NCBI GenBank assembly: GCA_964472015.1
Contig: CAYYIP010000002.1
Span: 1-64,000 of the forward strand
Length of the DNA: 64,000 nt
Source of the DNA: JAAYTD01 sp964472015
Lineage (GTDB): Bacteria > Bacteroidota > Ignavibacteria > Kapaibacteriales > UBA2268
Direction: 5' to 3'
Each line of letters starts with the position of its first letter. The first letter of the stretch is position 1. Position numbers and translations under genes: made by a program. Under the pieces are notes generated by a model, which worked only from the letters and a program-made list of their open reading frames with translations, was not told the origin of the DNA and made no database searches. Shown here piece by piece: positions 16,653 to 25,511 of this stretch.

Positions 16653-19118
16653 TTATATTTTTTTATTTTTTAAATTTTTCTTTTTATTATTTGTCTTTTC
16701 TTTATCTTCAGAATAATTACTTATTGTTTTTATTCTTTCTATTACTTTATAATATAAAGTTCCTTTCGGGAAATTACCATCTTTATCTTTTTCTCCTGTC
16801 GCAATATTCATTAATATTCTTGCACCTTCATCAATGTTTTTTAATGAATAAATACTAAATTTATTTTGTTCGACTGCCTCAATAATTTCTTTATTTAACA
16901 TTAAATCTTTTACGTTTTGATGCGGAATTAATACCCCTTGTTTTCCGTTAAGTCCTCTGTCACGACAAATTTCAAAGAAACCAGTTATTTTTTCATTTAC
17001 TCCACCAATAGGTTGTATATCACCCTTCTGATTTACTGAGCCCGTAATTGCATAAGATTGTGAAATAGGTGTTTGAGATAAAGCAGATAATAAAGAATAT
17101 ATTTCTGCCAATGACGCACTATCACCATCAATACCACCATAAGATTGTTCAAATGCTATAGTTGCAGTAAAAGACATTTTACTTTCACAAGAAAATTTTT
17201 CACGTAAAAAGGCAGATAAAATTAACATCCCCTTATTATGAATGTCGCCACTTAAATCAGCCTCACGCTCTATATTAATAATTCCACTATTCCCCGGCGA
17301 AACCGTTGCAGTAATACGAGCTGGCTTACCAAAAGAATTTATTCCATTGCTATATACTGTTAAAGCATTTATCTGTCCTATACGTTCACCTTCTGTATCA
17401 ATTAAAGTATAGCCTTCTTCAATATTTTGTTTTATTTTTTCATCAAGTAAATTATTTCGCCAGGAACGATTTTTTAAAGCAGTTTCTACAATTTCACGCG
17501 TAATAAATTTTTTATCGTCCGATACTAATAGAGAAGATTCACGTAAAACATCAGCAATGTCAGTAAAACGTAATGTTATATGACTTTGAGTACCTGAAGC
17601 CGCAACTGCCCATTCTATAATAGCAGCAACACCACTAGGTGTACAATGAGGTAAATTCTCTTCTATACATATCTTAGATAAAAATCGTGCATAGTACATT
17701 AAAATATCGTCCGTCCGTTTTATTTGATTGTCAAATTGAGAGTGTACCTTGAATATTTTTTTAAATCCTTTCTCGTGATGATATAAAATTTGATAAATTG
17801 TATCTCCCCCAATAATAACAACTTTTACGTTTACTTCTATTGGTTCAGGCTTTAATGTTGCTTGTGATATTTGAAAATAATTATCATAATTCATTATTTC
17901 TAATTTGTCATATAATAAAACTCGTTTTAAAGCATTCCAAGACCCTATCTCACTAAATAAATCATCACAATTTACTATTAAAAAACCTTGATTTGCTTTT
18001 AAAATAGAACCTGCATTTATTTTAGTAAAATCAGTACGCCAAACGCCCGTTTTTATATCATATGCTCTTTCTATAGTTCCAAATAAATGAGAATAGTTAG
18101 GCGTTGTTTCTATTATTACAGGTGAGCCCGTAGATTTAGAACTATCTAAAACAATATTTACTGTAAATATACGGAAAGTTTCATCATCATAGTCTTTTTT
18201 TGTATTACTTTGAGGATTTTCTATAAATAAGTTTAAATTGTTAATAACATAATTTGCAACGTCATCTAAATAATTAGCTATTTTTTGATTGTCTTCGTAA
18301 GATTGTTTTATAAAATCTGTTGCTATTTTTATTTCTAAGGCAGCACATTGTTGGTCATATTCAATTATATTTTTTCGAAATAATTGTAATTCCTTGTAAC
18401 TTTTACGTACTAATTCATATAATTGATTACGTAATTCAGGATAAATATTTCGCATATTATCTGCTTGCTCTTTTGTGATTTTTCCTTGTGCAATTCCGTG
18501 TTCTAAGTCATCTATAATAACAGGTTCACCGTCAAGTAAAGGAAATACATCCATTTGAGTTGTGCCTTGCTCGTTTGTATACATAGAACGAATAAATCCT
18601 AATTCCTTAATTTTTTCATCAAATGTTAAATATATATTCTTATCCCTTTCTTGATATTCCGTTATTATTTTCTTCTTCCCTTTTTGAAATTTTTCTTCTT
18701 CAAAAAGTTTTGGTAACCTATTTCTGAAAAAAGCAACTAAATCTTGCATCTGCTTTGAAAATTGAGATGCACCACCTTGCTCGAATTTTAATAAAATAGG
18801 TTCATTTGAATTTTTGAAATTATTTACATAACAAAAATCATATAACTTAGCAGGTTTGATATTTATCGAACTAAGTATTTTTTGTACAGTCGATAAACGC
18901 CCCGTTCCTGAAAGTCCCGTAACAAAAATGTTATATCCCTTAGTTTGAAGTTTTGCACCAAGTTTAATTGCTTCGATTGCTCTAGATTGACCAACTATTT
19001 CATCTAATGGTGCTAATTCTGCCGTTGAATTAAAGTTAAAGATACTCTCTGAACAACGCCAATAAAGTTGAGAAGCTGTTAATTTATTATCATTGTTCAA
19101 TGTTTTTGGTTGTTTCAT
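16653..19118 (-). CDS. Lon-like ATP-dependent protease (AAA_32/LonB-like family)
   Basis: 821-residue cytoplasmic protease. N-terminal AAA domain with a degenerate Walker A, GLSGTGRLST at 68-77, where Arg74 stands in the usual Lys position. This substitution is known for this Lon-like family. Then a long helical insertion (~130-280) and the remaining ATPase part. The C-terminal Lon protease domain has the Ser-Lys dyad: Ser667 in DGDSAS and Lys710 in GGVNEK. It differs from classical LonA by lacking the N-terminal LAN domain. The C-terminus is a lysine/asparagine-rich tail. Its substrates are unknown. It is monocistronic with its own terminator. Confidence 0.9.
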   Translation of the reverse strand: MKQPKTLNNDNKLTASQLYWRCSESIFNFNSTAELAPLDEIVGQSRAIEAIKLGAKLQTKGYNIFVTGLSGTGRLSTVQKILSSINIKPAKLYDFCYVNNFKNSNEPILLKFEQGGASQFSKQMQDLVAFFRNRLPKLFEEEKFQKGKKKIITEYQERDKNIYLTFDEKIKELGFIRSMYTNEQGTTQMDVFPLLDGEPVIIDDLEHGIAQGKITKEQADNMRNIYPELRNQLYELVRKSYKELQLFRKNIIEYDQQCAALEIKIATDFIKQSYEDNQKIANYLDDVANYVINNLNLFIENPQSNTKKDYDDETFRIFTVNIVLDSSKSTGSPVIIETTPNYSHLFGTIERAYDIKTGVWRTDFTKINAGSILKANQGFLIVNCDDLFSEIGSWNALKRVLLYDKLEIMNYDNYFQISQATLKPEPIEVNVKVVIIGGDTIYQILYHHEKGFKKIFKVHSQFDNQIKRTDDILMYYARFLSKICIEENLPHCTPSGVAAIIEWAVAASGTQSHITLRFTDIADVLRESSLLVSDDKKFITREIVETALKNRSWRNNLLDEKIKQNIEEGYTLIDTEGERIGQINALTVYSNGINSFGKPARITATVSPGNSGIINIEREADLSGDIHNKGMLILSAFLREKFSCESKMSFTATIAFEQSYGGIDGDSASLAEIYSLLSALSQTPISQSYAITGSVNQKGDIQPIGGVNEKITGFFEICRDRGLNGKQGVLIPHQNVKDLMLNKEIIEAVEQNKFSIYSLKNIDEGARILMNIATGEKDKDGNFPKGTLYYKVIERIKTISNYSEDKEKTNNKKKNLKNKKI

Positions 19119-19221
19119 ATTTTTAATGGTTTGTTTTATAATCTAAATTATATTAAATGCTAAACTTATAAAATTAATTATATTAGTTATTTATTCAATA
19201 GTAATTATTTAATTATTTTTC

Positions 19222-21306
19222 TTAAGAATTATTATCTATTAAAGCAAAAAAATCGTCTTCAGATAATATATTAATATTTAATTCTAAAGCCTTTTTATAT
19301 TTACTGCCGGGATTTTCCCCTACAATCACATAATTTGTTTTTTTACTTATTGATTTTACTACTTTTCCACCTAATTGTTCTATTTTTGTTTCAGCTTCTG
19401 CTCTCGTTAGTCTTTCTAACTCACCTGTAAAAACAAAAGTTTGTGAATTTAATTTTTTTGAATTTTCAATATTTTTCTCGTCTATATTATTACTTACAAA
19501 GTTATCAGATTCAAAATTAACACCTAAATTTTCTAATTTTTCAATTATTTGTAAATTATTTTGATTTGAAAAAAAGTCTATAATTGAAAGAACCATTTTT
19601 TCACCAATATCATCTATATTTATTAAGTCTTGATATTCTGCCTTTTTTAAATCATAAATTGTTTTAAAGTTTTTTGATAATGTTTTTGAAGTTTTTGCAC
19701 CTATATATCTAATCCCTAACCCAAAAATTAATCTATTTAAAGGATTTTTCTTTGATTCTTCTATGGCTTCTAATAAATTATTTATACTTTTTTCTCCAAA
19801 TCCTTCTATATTAATTAACTTATCTTTGTGTTCCGCTAATGTATAAATGCTTGCTATGTTTTGTAAAAATCCTAATGAAACAAAAGTATCTATTATTTTT
19901 TCTCCAAATCCTGTAATATCCATAGCATCACGTGAAGCAAAATGCTCTAAACGTCTTTTTAATTGCCACGGACAATCAGGATGCTCACAATAATGATTTG
20001 CTTCTTTATCTATTCTACGTATAGGACTTTTTAATTCACATATACATATTTTTGGGAAGTTATATTTTGTAGAGTTACTACTTCGCTTTTCTATAACAGA
20101 CTTTATTACTTTTGGAATAACTTCACCACCTTTTTCTATTATTACAGTATCGCCAATTCGTAGATCTAACTCTTCAATAAAATCAGAATTGTGTAAGGTC
20201 GCTCTACTTATTGTTGATCCCGCAAGCAAAACAGGCTCTAAAATAGCGACCGGTGTAACCGCACCCGTACGACCAACTTGTAAAATAATATCTTTTAAAA
20301 TAGTTTCTGCTGTCTCAGCTTTATATTTATAAGCAATTGCCCAACGTGGAGATCTTGCTATGGTACCTAAAGTATTCTGTAACTCTATTTCATTTAATTT
20401 TATTACAATTCCATCTGTTTGAAATGGTAAATTATGTCTGTTAGTATTCCATTTTGATATGTAAAGCTTAACCTCTTCAATGTTTTTACAATAATGTGCA
20501 GCATTATTTACCGGAAATCCAAGTTGTTTCAATATATTTATATTGCCAAATTGAGTATTTAACTTAATATCATCTGTAAATAAATAATAACAGATAATTT
20601 GTAAAGAACGTTTTTTTACTTCTGCTGAATTTAATAATTTTAATGTCCCAGAAGCTAAATTTCTCGGATTTGCATAGGTTTTTTCATCATTTTCTATACG
20701 TTGTTTATTGATTTCTAAAAAATTTTGTTCGGTTATATATATTTCGCCACGTACTTCAAAATTTTTTAATTCAACATTATTTATAAATACAGGATTTACA
20801 CGTAATGGTAAAGAATTTATTGTTTTTACATTTAAAGTTACATCTTCACCTGCAATTCCATCACCCCTAGTTATAGCTTGTTTAAAAACTCCGTCTTGAT
20901 AAATTATACTTATAGAAACACCATCAACTTTTAATTCCGAACAATAAGAATAAACTAAATTACCTAATGTATTAGATATTCTAGAATCAAAATCATCTAA
21001 TTCAGAAAAATTATATGTATTTGTTAATGAAAGCATAGGTATTTTATGTTGTACAGAATTGAATTTTTTTATAGGTGCACCTACACGTTGAGAAGGCGAA
21101 TCAAAAGTGATTAATTCAGGATGTTCATCCTCTATTTGTAAAAGTTTATTGAAAAGTTGATCGTATTCAAAATCACTTACAAGAGATTCTGAATATGTAT
21201 AATAAGCATTTGAATATTTATTTAATAAAGTTTTTAATCGTGTAAGTTCTTTTTGAATATCAGTAGATTCTTTTTCAGTGAGTAGTTTATCTTTATCATT
21301 ATTCAT
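19222..21306 (-). CDS. ligA: NAD-dependent DNA ligase LigA
   Basis: Seals nicks in replication and repair using NAD. 694 residues with standard order: Ia domain with Tyr residues for NMN, nucleotidyltransferase domain with adenylated Lys126 in ELKVDG, OB fold with GRTGAVTPVA, zinc finger (~400-440), helix-hairpin-helix repeats with GFGEK twice, and a BRCT domain (~618-690). Odd detail: the first zinc pair reads C-I-C instead of the usual C-x2-C; the second pair, C-E-H-P-D-C, is normal. Whether the zinc site is intact is open. Start ATG at the MNNDKDKL reading is plausible. It lies 103 bp upstream of the Lon-like gene on the same strand. Confidence 0.97.
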   Translation of the reverse strand: MNNDKDKLLTEKESTDIQKELTRLKTLLNKYSNAYYTYSESLVSDFEYDQLFNKLLQIEDEHPELITFDSPSQRVGAPIKKFNSVQHKIPMLSLTNTYNFSELDDFDSRISNTLGNLVYSYCSELKVDGVSISIIYQDGVFKQAITRGDGIAGEDVTLNVKTINSLPLRVNPVFINNVELKNFEVRGEIYITEQNFLEINKQRIENDEKTYANPRNLASGTLKLLNSAEVKKRSLQIICYYLFTDDIKLNTQFGNINILKQLGFPVNNAAHYCKNIEEVKLYISKWNTNRHNLPFQTDGIVIKLNEIELQNTLGTIARSPRWAIAYKYKAETAETILKDIILQVGRTGAVTPVAILEPVLLAGSTISRATLHNSDFIEELDLRIGDTVIIEKGGEVIPKVIKSVIEKRSSNSTKYNFPKICICELKSPIRRIDKEANHYCEHPDCPWQLKRRLEHFASRDAMDITGFGEKIIDTFVSLGFLQNIASIYTLAEHKDKLINIEGFGEKSINNLLEAIEESKKNPLNRLIFGLGIRYIGAKTSKTLSKNFKTIYDLKKAEYQDLINIDDIGEKMVLSIIDFFSNQNNLQIIEKLENLGVNFESDNFVSNNIDEKNIENSKKLNSQTFVFTGELERLTRAEAETKIEQLGGKVVKSISKKTNYVIVGENPGSKYKKALELNINILSEDDFFALIDNNS

Positions 21307-21457
21307 TTATTTTTAACAATTAAATATTTTTAATAAAAAAGTAATAAGATAATGAACGTTGTTAAATAATTAGTTGTTAAATATTTTCAATAATATTTTT
21401 ATATCATAACTTAATCTTAATAATATTTTTTATCAGATAAGATTAATAAAAATATAA

Positions 21458-21910
21458 TTAAGTTTTAGTTAGTATAAATTTTTCTGCTATACGAAATTCT
21501 GCACCTTGTATTACAAGAATATAAACGCCTCTTGGTAATTCCAAAGCTGTCTCCGAAGAAAAATAATATTCGCCATTGCTATTTTTATTAACAGGTATAC
21601 CACTAAATATTTTTTTTACTTCTTTACCTAACATATTATAAACATTTATTTTTATGCTCTTTTTACCGTCTTCTAAGTTTGCTATAACATTCAAAATACC
21701 AGAATTATTTTCCCAGATTTTAATAATTTTATTTACACTTGTAGTATCAATTATTTTTGCTGGATTTACCTGCGTATTTTTATAAACTAATTGTGCTGAC
21801 TGTACAGCGTATAAAGGTAAATTGTTTATAATAATTATTGGCAAAAAGTAAATATTTATAATAAAGAATAATGTAAAAATAATTTTTTTTATTGTTTTTT
21901 CATATTTCAT
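21458..21910 (-). CDS. Small secreted protein consisting mainly of a T9SS type A sorting domain
   Basis: 150 residues. A hydrophobic export signal occupies about 1-39 (basic start, long Ile/Phe/Leu core, then an AVQSAQ-like end). A linker of ~30 residues leads into a ~75-residue C-terminal domain: GILNVIANLED, IKINVYNMLGKEV, then LPRGVYILVIQG and a Lys-rich end EKFILTKT. This is the Por/T9SS type A sorting-domain pattern, which directs proteins through the outer membrane for surface attachment. There is almost no passenger domain, which is unusual. It has a good Bacteroidota-type promoter ~160 bp upstream. It could be a decayed remnant or a genuine small surface protein; the intact frame, signal peptide and promoter favour the latter. 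Confidence 0.75.
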   Translation of the reverse strand: MKYEKTIKKIIFTLFFIINIYFLPIIIINNLPLYAVQSAQLVYKNTQVNPAKIIDTTSVNKIIKIWENNSGILNVIANLEDGKKSIKINVYNMLGKEVKKIFSGIPVNKNSNGEYYFSSETALELPRGVYILVIQGAEFRIAEKFILTKT

Positions 21911-22071
21911 ATTGATTATTTTCTTGTATTCTAATTCTATATTCTATATAATTTCTAAATTATTAATACCTCAAAAGTATTAATAATTTGATTTTTTAAT
22001 AGCTAATTACATAAATTATTATTTAATATAATATGTATATTACTATCTTTATAAAACCTATAATAGTATAT

Positions 22072-22102
22072 CAAATATACTAATTTATTATGAAAAAACA
22101 AA
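22072..22102 (-). promoter_or_regulatory. Bacteroidota-type promoter of the small T9SS protein
   Basis: Read on the minus strand: TTTG (22102-22099), a 19-nt spacer, TATATTTG (22079-22072). Both elements match the consensus. It leaves a leader of about 155 nt before the start codon at 21910. Confidence 0.55.
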
Positions 22103-22297
22103 ACAAAAATAAAATAATTTATTTAATTTGTAAATAAATATTAATAGAGTAATAATAGAGTAAAATATTAATATTTTAATATTAACTAATATAGATGTAT
22201 GTGAAATAAATAATGAATATTTAAAATTATATTAATATTTTTAATAACATTGTACTTTAAATTAATAATAACTATACTAATTATTATTTACTGATAT

Positions 22298-22331
22298 AAA
22301 AAAAGACACAATTTGATTGTGTCTTTTTTTT
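22298..22331 (-). terminator. Terminator after rplA (works in both directions)
   Basis: An 8-bp GACACAAT/ATTGTGTC core extended by seven A-T pairs, with a three-base loop and T tracts on both strands. It lies 36 bp after the rplA stop codon. Confidence 0.85.
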
Positions 22332-22366
22332 AATAACATTTTTATTTATGTTTAAAATATTTTGTA

Positions 22367-23068
22367 TTATATTTTTTGTAAAAGAAGTGTGTCGTTAATT
22401 TTAACGCTTGCGCCCATAGTAGAAGTTACATATATACTTTTGATATATTTACCTTTTGAAGTTACAGGTTTAGCTTTTACTATACTATTTAAAAATGTCA
22501 ATGAATTTTCTTCAAGTTTTTCTTTATCAAAAGAACATTTTCCTATTGCAGCATGTATATTACCAGTTTTATCTACACGGTATTCTATTTTACCTGCTTT
22601 TAATTCTTTTACAGTTTGAGCAATATCAAATGTAACTGTTCCTACTTTTGGATTCGGCATCAACCCACGTGGTCCAAGTATACGACCTAGTTTGCCAACT
22701 TCACCCATTACATCTGGTGTTGCTACTACAACATCAATATCAGCCCATCCTGATTTAATCTTTTCTACATATTCGTCAAGTCCTGCATAGTCTGCCCCCG
22801 CATCTAAAGCTTCAGTATCTTTTGGTGACTTACAAAGTACAAGAACACGAACATCTTTGCCCGTACCGTGAGGTAAAGATACAGTGCCACGAACCATTTG
22901 GTCTGCTTTTCGCGGATCTACACCGAGTTTCATAGAAATCTCAAAAGATTCGTCGAATTTTGCCGTAGCATTGTTTTTTACTATCTCGATAGCTTCCTGA
23001 AGTAAATATTCTTTTTTCAGGTCGTAGGTTTTAATCAAGGCTTGATATCTTTTGCCACGATTTTTCAT
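22367..23068 (-). CDS. rplA: 50S ribosomal protein L1
   Basis: L1 of the ribosomal stalk that guides deacylated tRNA out of the E site, and in many bacteria a translational repressor of its own operon. 233 residues, normal length. Family motifs: a KFDESFEISMKLGVD segment, VRGTVSLPHGTGK, the ILGPRGLMPNPK signature near residue 127 and EYRVDKTGNIHAAIG. It follows rplK after 66 bp in the usual order. Unusually, rplJ, rplL and rpoB do not follow; a strong terminator does. Confidence 0.98.
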   Translation of the reverse strand: MKNRGKRYQALIKTYDLKKEYLLQEAIEIVKNNATAKFDESFEISMKLGVDPRKADQMVRGTVSLPHGTGKDVRVLVLCKSPKDTEALDAGADYAGLDEYVEKIKSGWADIDVVVATPDVMGEVGKLGRILGPRGLMPNPKVGTVTFDIAQTVKELKAGKIEYRVDKTGNIHAAIGKCSFDKEKLEENSLTFLNSIVKAKPVTSKGKYIKSIYVTSTMGASVKINDTLLLQKI

Positions 23069-23134
23069 TTTTGAAATCCTTGCATACCGCTATAAAGTAT
23101 GCTTAAATAATTATTGAAGTTAATAAAATAAAAA

Positions 23135-23560
23135 TTAATCAATTAAAGACACACCCATCGAACGTGCAGTACCTGCTATCATAGAAACAGCAGAATCTAC
23201 ACTATCGCAATTTAAGTCGTCTTTTTTGATTTCATAAATCTCCTCACATTGCTTGCGAGTGATTGTACCAACTTTTGATTTATTTGGTGCAGGAGAACCT
23301 TTTCCCAAATTAAGAGCTTTTTTAATAAGAACAGCAGCCGGTGGTGATTTTACTATAAATGTAAACGATTTATCAGTATAAAATGTAACTACTACTGGTA
23401 AAATCATGCCCTGTTGCTTTCCTGTTTTGCTATTGAATTGTTTAACGAACTCCATACCGTTTAGTGCACGTTGTCCAAAAGCCGGCCCTACCGGCGGAGC
23501 CATTGTAGCCTCCCCAGCTTTTAGTTGTAATTTGAATGCACCTGCAACTTTTTTTGCCAT
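23135..23560 (-). CDS. rplK: 50S ribosomal protein L11
   Basis: L11 binds 23S rRNA at the GTPase-associated centre. 141 residues, the typical length. Motifs: KLQLKAGEATMAPPVGPAFG with the flexible Pro-Pro-Val-Gly hinge, MEFVKQFNSKT, SPPAAVLIKKA and the C-terminal IAGTARSMG. nusG and secE, which normally precede rplK, are absent. Instead 601 bp of AT-rich noncoding DNA and the divergent dnaN pair follow upstream. Confidence 0.98.
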   Translation of the reverse strand: MAKKVAGAFKLQLKAGEATMAPPVGPAFGQRALNGMEFVKQFNSKTGKQQGMILPVVVTFYTDKSFTFIVKSPPAAVLIKKALNLGKGSPAPNKSKVGTITRKQCEEIYEIKKDDLNCDSVDSAVSMIAGTARSMGVSLID

Positions 23561-24161
23561 TTTTTTACTAAAATTTAATTAAAATTAATTAAAAAACACT
23601 ATATTTTTTTATTTTTTGATATTTTACAATTATTTAATATTATAAAATTCTTATTATTATTAAAAATAAGAATGCAATTTACGATTTTTTTATGAGTTTA
23701 CAAAATAATTTTATTACTTTTTTGTATATACTTTGTATTTACGTAAAAATAATTTATTATTTTTGTTATAAAACAATAGAAAATGAAAAAAAATATTAAT
23801 TTTATAAAAAAAAATAGTATTTTGTATATTCTATAATTAGTATTTAATTTCATTATTAAAATTAAAAATAAATTGTAATAATAAAATAAATATAATTTAT
23901 AATTTGTTATTAAAATTTTACTTGTTTTTTACTAAGTAATAGTACATATTAAATTTATTAATAAATTTTTATCAAAAAAAATAATAATAATCTATAAATA
24001 CGTATAACACTTATAAAATACTTAAAATAAAATAGGTAATTTTAATAAAAAAGTTTAATGAAAATATTAATTTTGATAAAATAAATATATATTATACATA
24101 TATCATAAATATTAAAAAAGCAATTATTTAAATAAATAATATACATATTAGGATTATTATT
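23561..24161. other. Long AT-rich divergent intergenic region between rplK and dnaN
   Basis: 601 bp with almost no G/C, the longest gap in the window. No gene, DnaA box (TTATNCACA) or strong hairpin was seen. TAATTTTG at 24068-24075 resembles a -7 box for the clamp operon but lacks a -33 partner. An AGGA Shine-Dalgarno-like tract lies ~8 bp before the first clamp start. It must hold promoters for both the ribosomal protein pair and the clamp pair. Confidence 0.5.
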
Positions 24162-25478
24162 ATGAAATTTATAGCGAGAGTAGAATTAATTCAAAAACTA
24201 TTGAATAACATAATGTCCACTGTTTCTGATAATTATCAAAATATTCTTTTATCAGTAGAAGATGATATTTTGACTGTATATACAACAGATGCAGAATTAA
24301 CAACAAAAACTATTATTGGTGTCGAAGCCGAGGAAACAGGTTCCGTTTTAGTTGAAGCTAAAATATTAAATAGTTTGATTCAACAAATGGATAAAAATGC
24401 TGATGTTGAAATAGCTTCTTTTTATAATAATAGATATACAGTAAGTATAAAATGTGACTCAGGAATTTATATTGATGCTATTATAAATGGAAGTTCCCCA
24501 AAAGATTTTTATCAAGGTAATAATAAAGAAGTTATTTTAGAACTACTAAATGCAGTTCCCCCAACTGCTGATGATATAAAAAATAATGAAATATATTTTA
24601 AAGAAAATGAAATAAAATATATAACCGAAAAAACAAGATATACAATAGCAAAAGAAGAATACCGTACTAATATGCGTGGTGTATTTTTTCAGTTTAGAGG
24701 TGATCACCTAAAAGCTACATCAACCGATGGATATAGATTAACTAGATATATAAATTATGCAGACGAAGAACAGAAATATCCAAATGAACTAGATCTAATG
24801 ATACCAAGTAGAATTATTAATATGATTAGTAAAACTAACTCAGAAGTATTTTTTTCTATGAAAGAAGTTGATTTGGAATATGAAAAGAAAAAGGAAAAAA
24901 TAAAACTATTACGTGTAGATTTTGAACATACTATAATTGTAGCTTGTTTAAATCCTAATGTAAAATTTCCAGATTATGAAGCTATTTTACCTACTGAAAG
25001 CTATTTAGAAACTACTATAAAATTGCGTTCTAATGATGCCAAAGAAAGTCCCGTTGGGACTCTCTCATATGCAATGAAAAATGTTTTAGCTATGATTAAA
25101 ACTATACCATATGGACAACCTTGGTGTAAATTTCATATCAAAAATAAAACAGAAGAAAATCCAAATCCACATATGATTGTAGCAGTTAAAGGTAAAAATT
25201 TATATAATAATGAAGATTATGAAGAGTGTATGCAAGTTCCTGTAGATATTTATGATTACGTTTGTAATGACGAAGATTATAATGAAAGATATGATATTGT
25301 ATATAATGCTAATTACTTGTCAGAATTATTAGATAGAATAGAAGATGGATTGTCAGAAGATAATAATGTTATATTTAATTTTTTGGCACCTACACGCGCA
25401 AGTGTTATAAAACCTATAACAGAAAAAGATGTTTTGTTAATGTTACTAATGCCTATAAATGAAGGTAGAACTTTATAA
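24162..25478 (+). CDS. dnaN: DNA polymerase III beta subunit (sliding clamp), copy 1
   Basis: Ring-forming processivity clamp of the replicase. 438 residues against ~370 usually; the extra length is mostly in the third domain. Three clamp folds can be followed: N-terminal domain with ETGSVLVEAKILNSLI (~65-80); central domain with STDGYRLTRY at 187-196, the pocket motif equivalent to ATDGHRL, then a KFPDYEAILP segment from 268; and a third domain ending in LMLLMPINEGRTL, which keeps the Met-Pro of the C-terminal pocket motif. The pocket that binds polymerase and other clamp partners therefore looks functional. An AGGA ribosome-binding site supports the start. Only 33 bp separate it from a second, diverged clamp gene. 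dnaA, recF and gyrB, frequent neighbours of dnaN, are absent here. Confidence 0.93.
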   Translation: MKFIARVELIQKLLNNIMSTVSDNYQNILLSVEDDILTVYTTDAELTTKTIIGVEAEETGSVLVEAKILNSLIQQMDKNADVEIASFYNNRYTVSIKCDSGIYIDAIINGSSPKDFYQGNNKEVILELLNAVPPTADDIKNNEIYFKENEIKYITEKTRYTIAKEEYRTNMRGVFFQFRGDHLKATSTDGYRLTRYINYADEEQKYPNELDLMIPSRIINMISKTNSEVFFSMKEVDLEYEKKKEKIKLLRVDFEHTIIVACLNPNVKFPDYEAILPTESYLETTIKLRSNDAKESPVGTLSYAMKNVLAMIKTIPYGQPWCKFHIKNKTEENPNPHMIVAVKGKNLYNNEDYEECMQVPVDIYDYVCNDEDYNERYDIVYNANYLSELLDRIEDGLSEDNNVIFNFLAPTRASVIKPITEKDVLLMLLMPINEGRTL

Positions 25479-25511
25479 AATTAAAATTAAAATTAAAGAA
25501 GGATTAATAAT

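Larger units (their letters stand above)
21911..22366. other. Intergenic region with terminator and promoter
   Basis: 456 bp, no gene. It contains the promoter of the small T9SS protein (22072-22102, minus strand) and the terminator that closes rplK-rplA (22298-22331). Confidence 0.55.

Noticed and set aside
23561..24161. Possible replication origin beside dnaN
   Set aside because: The stretch is AT-rich and next to dnaN, but no DnaA box was seen and dnaA, recF and gyrB are absent. AT richness alone is not evidence here, since all gaps are AT-rich.
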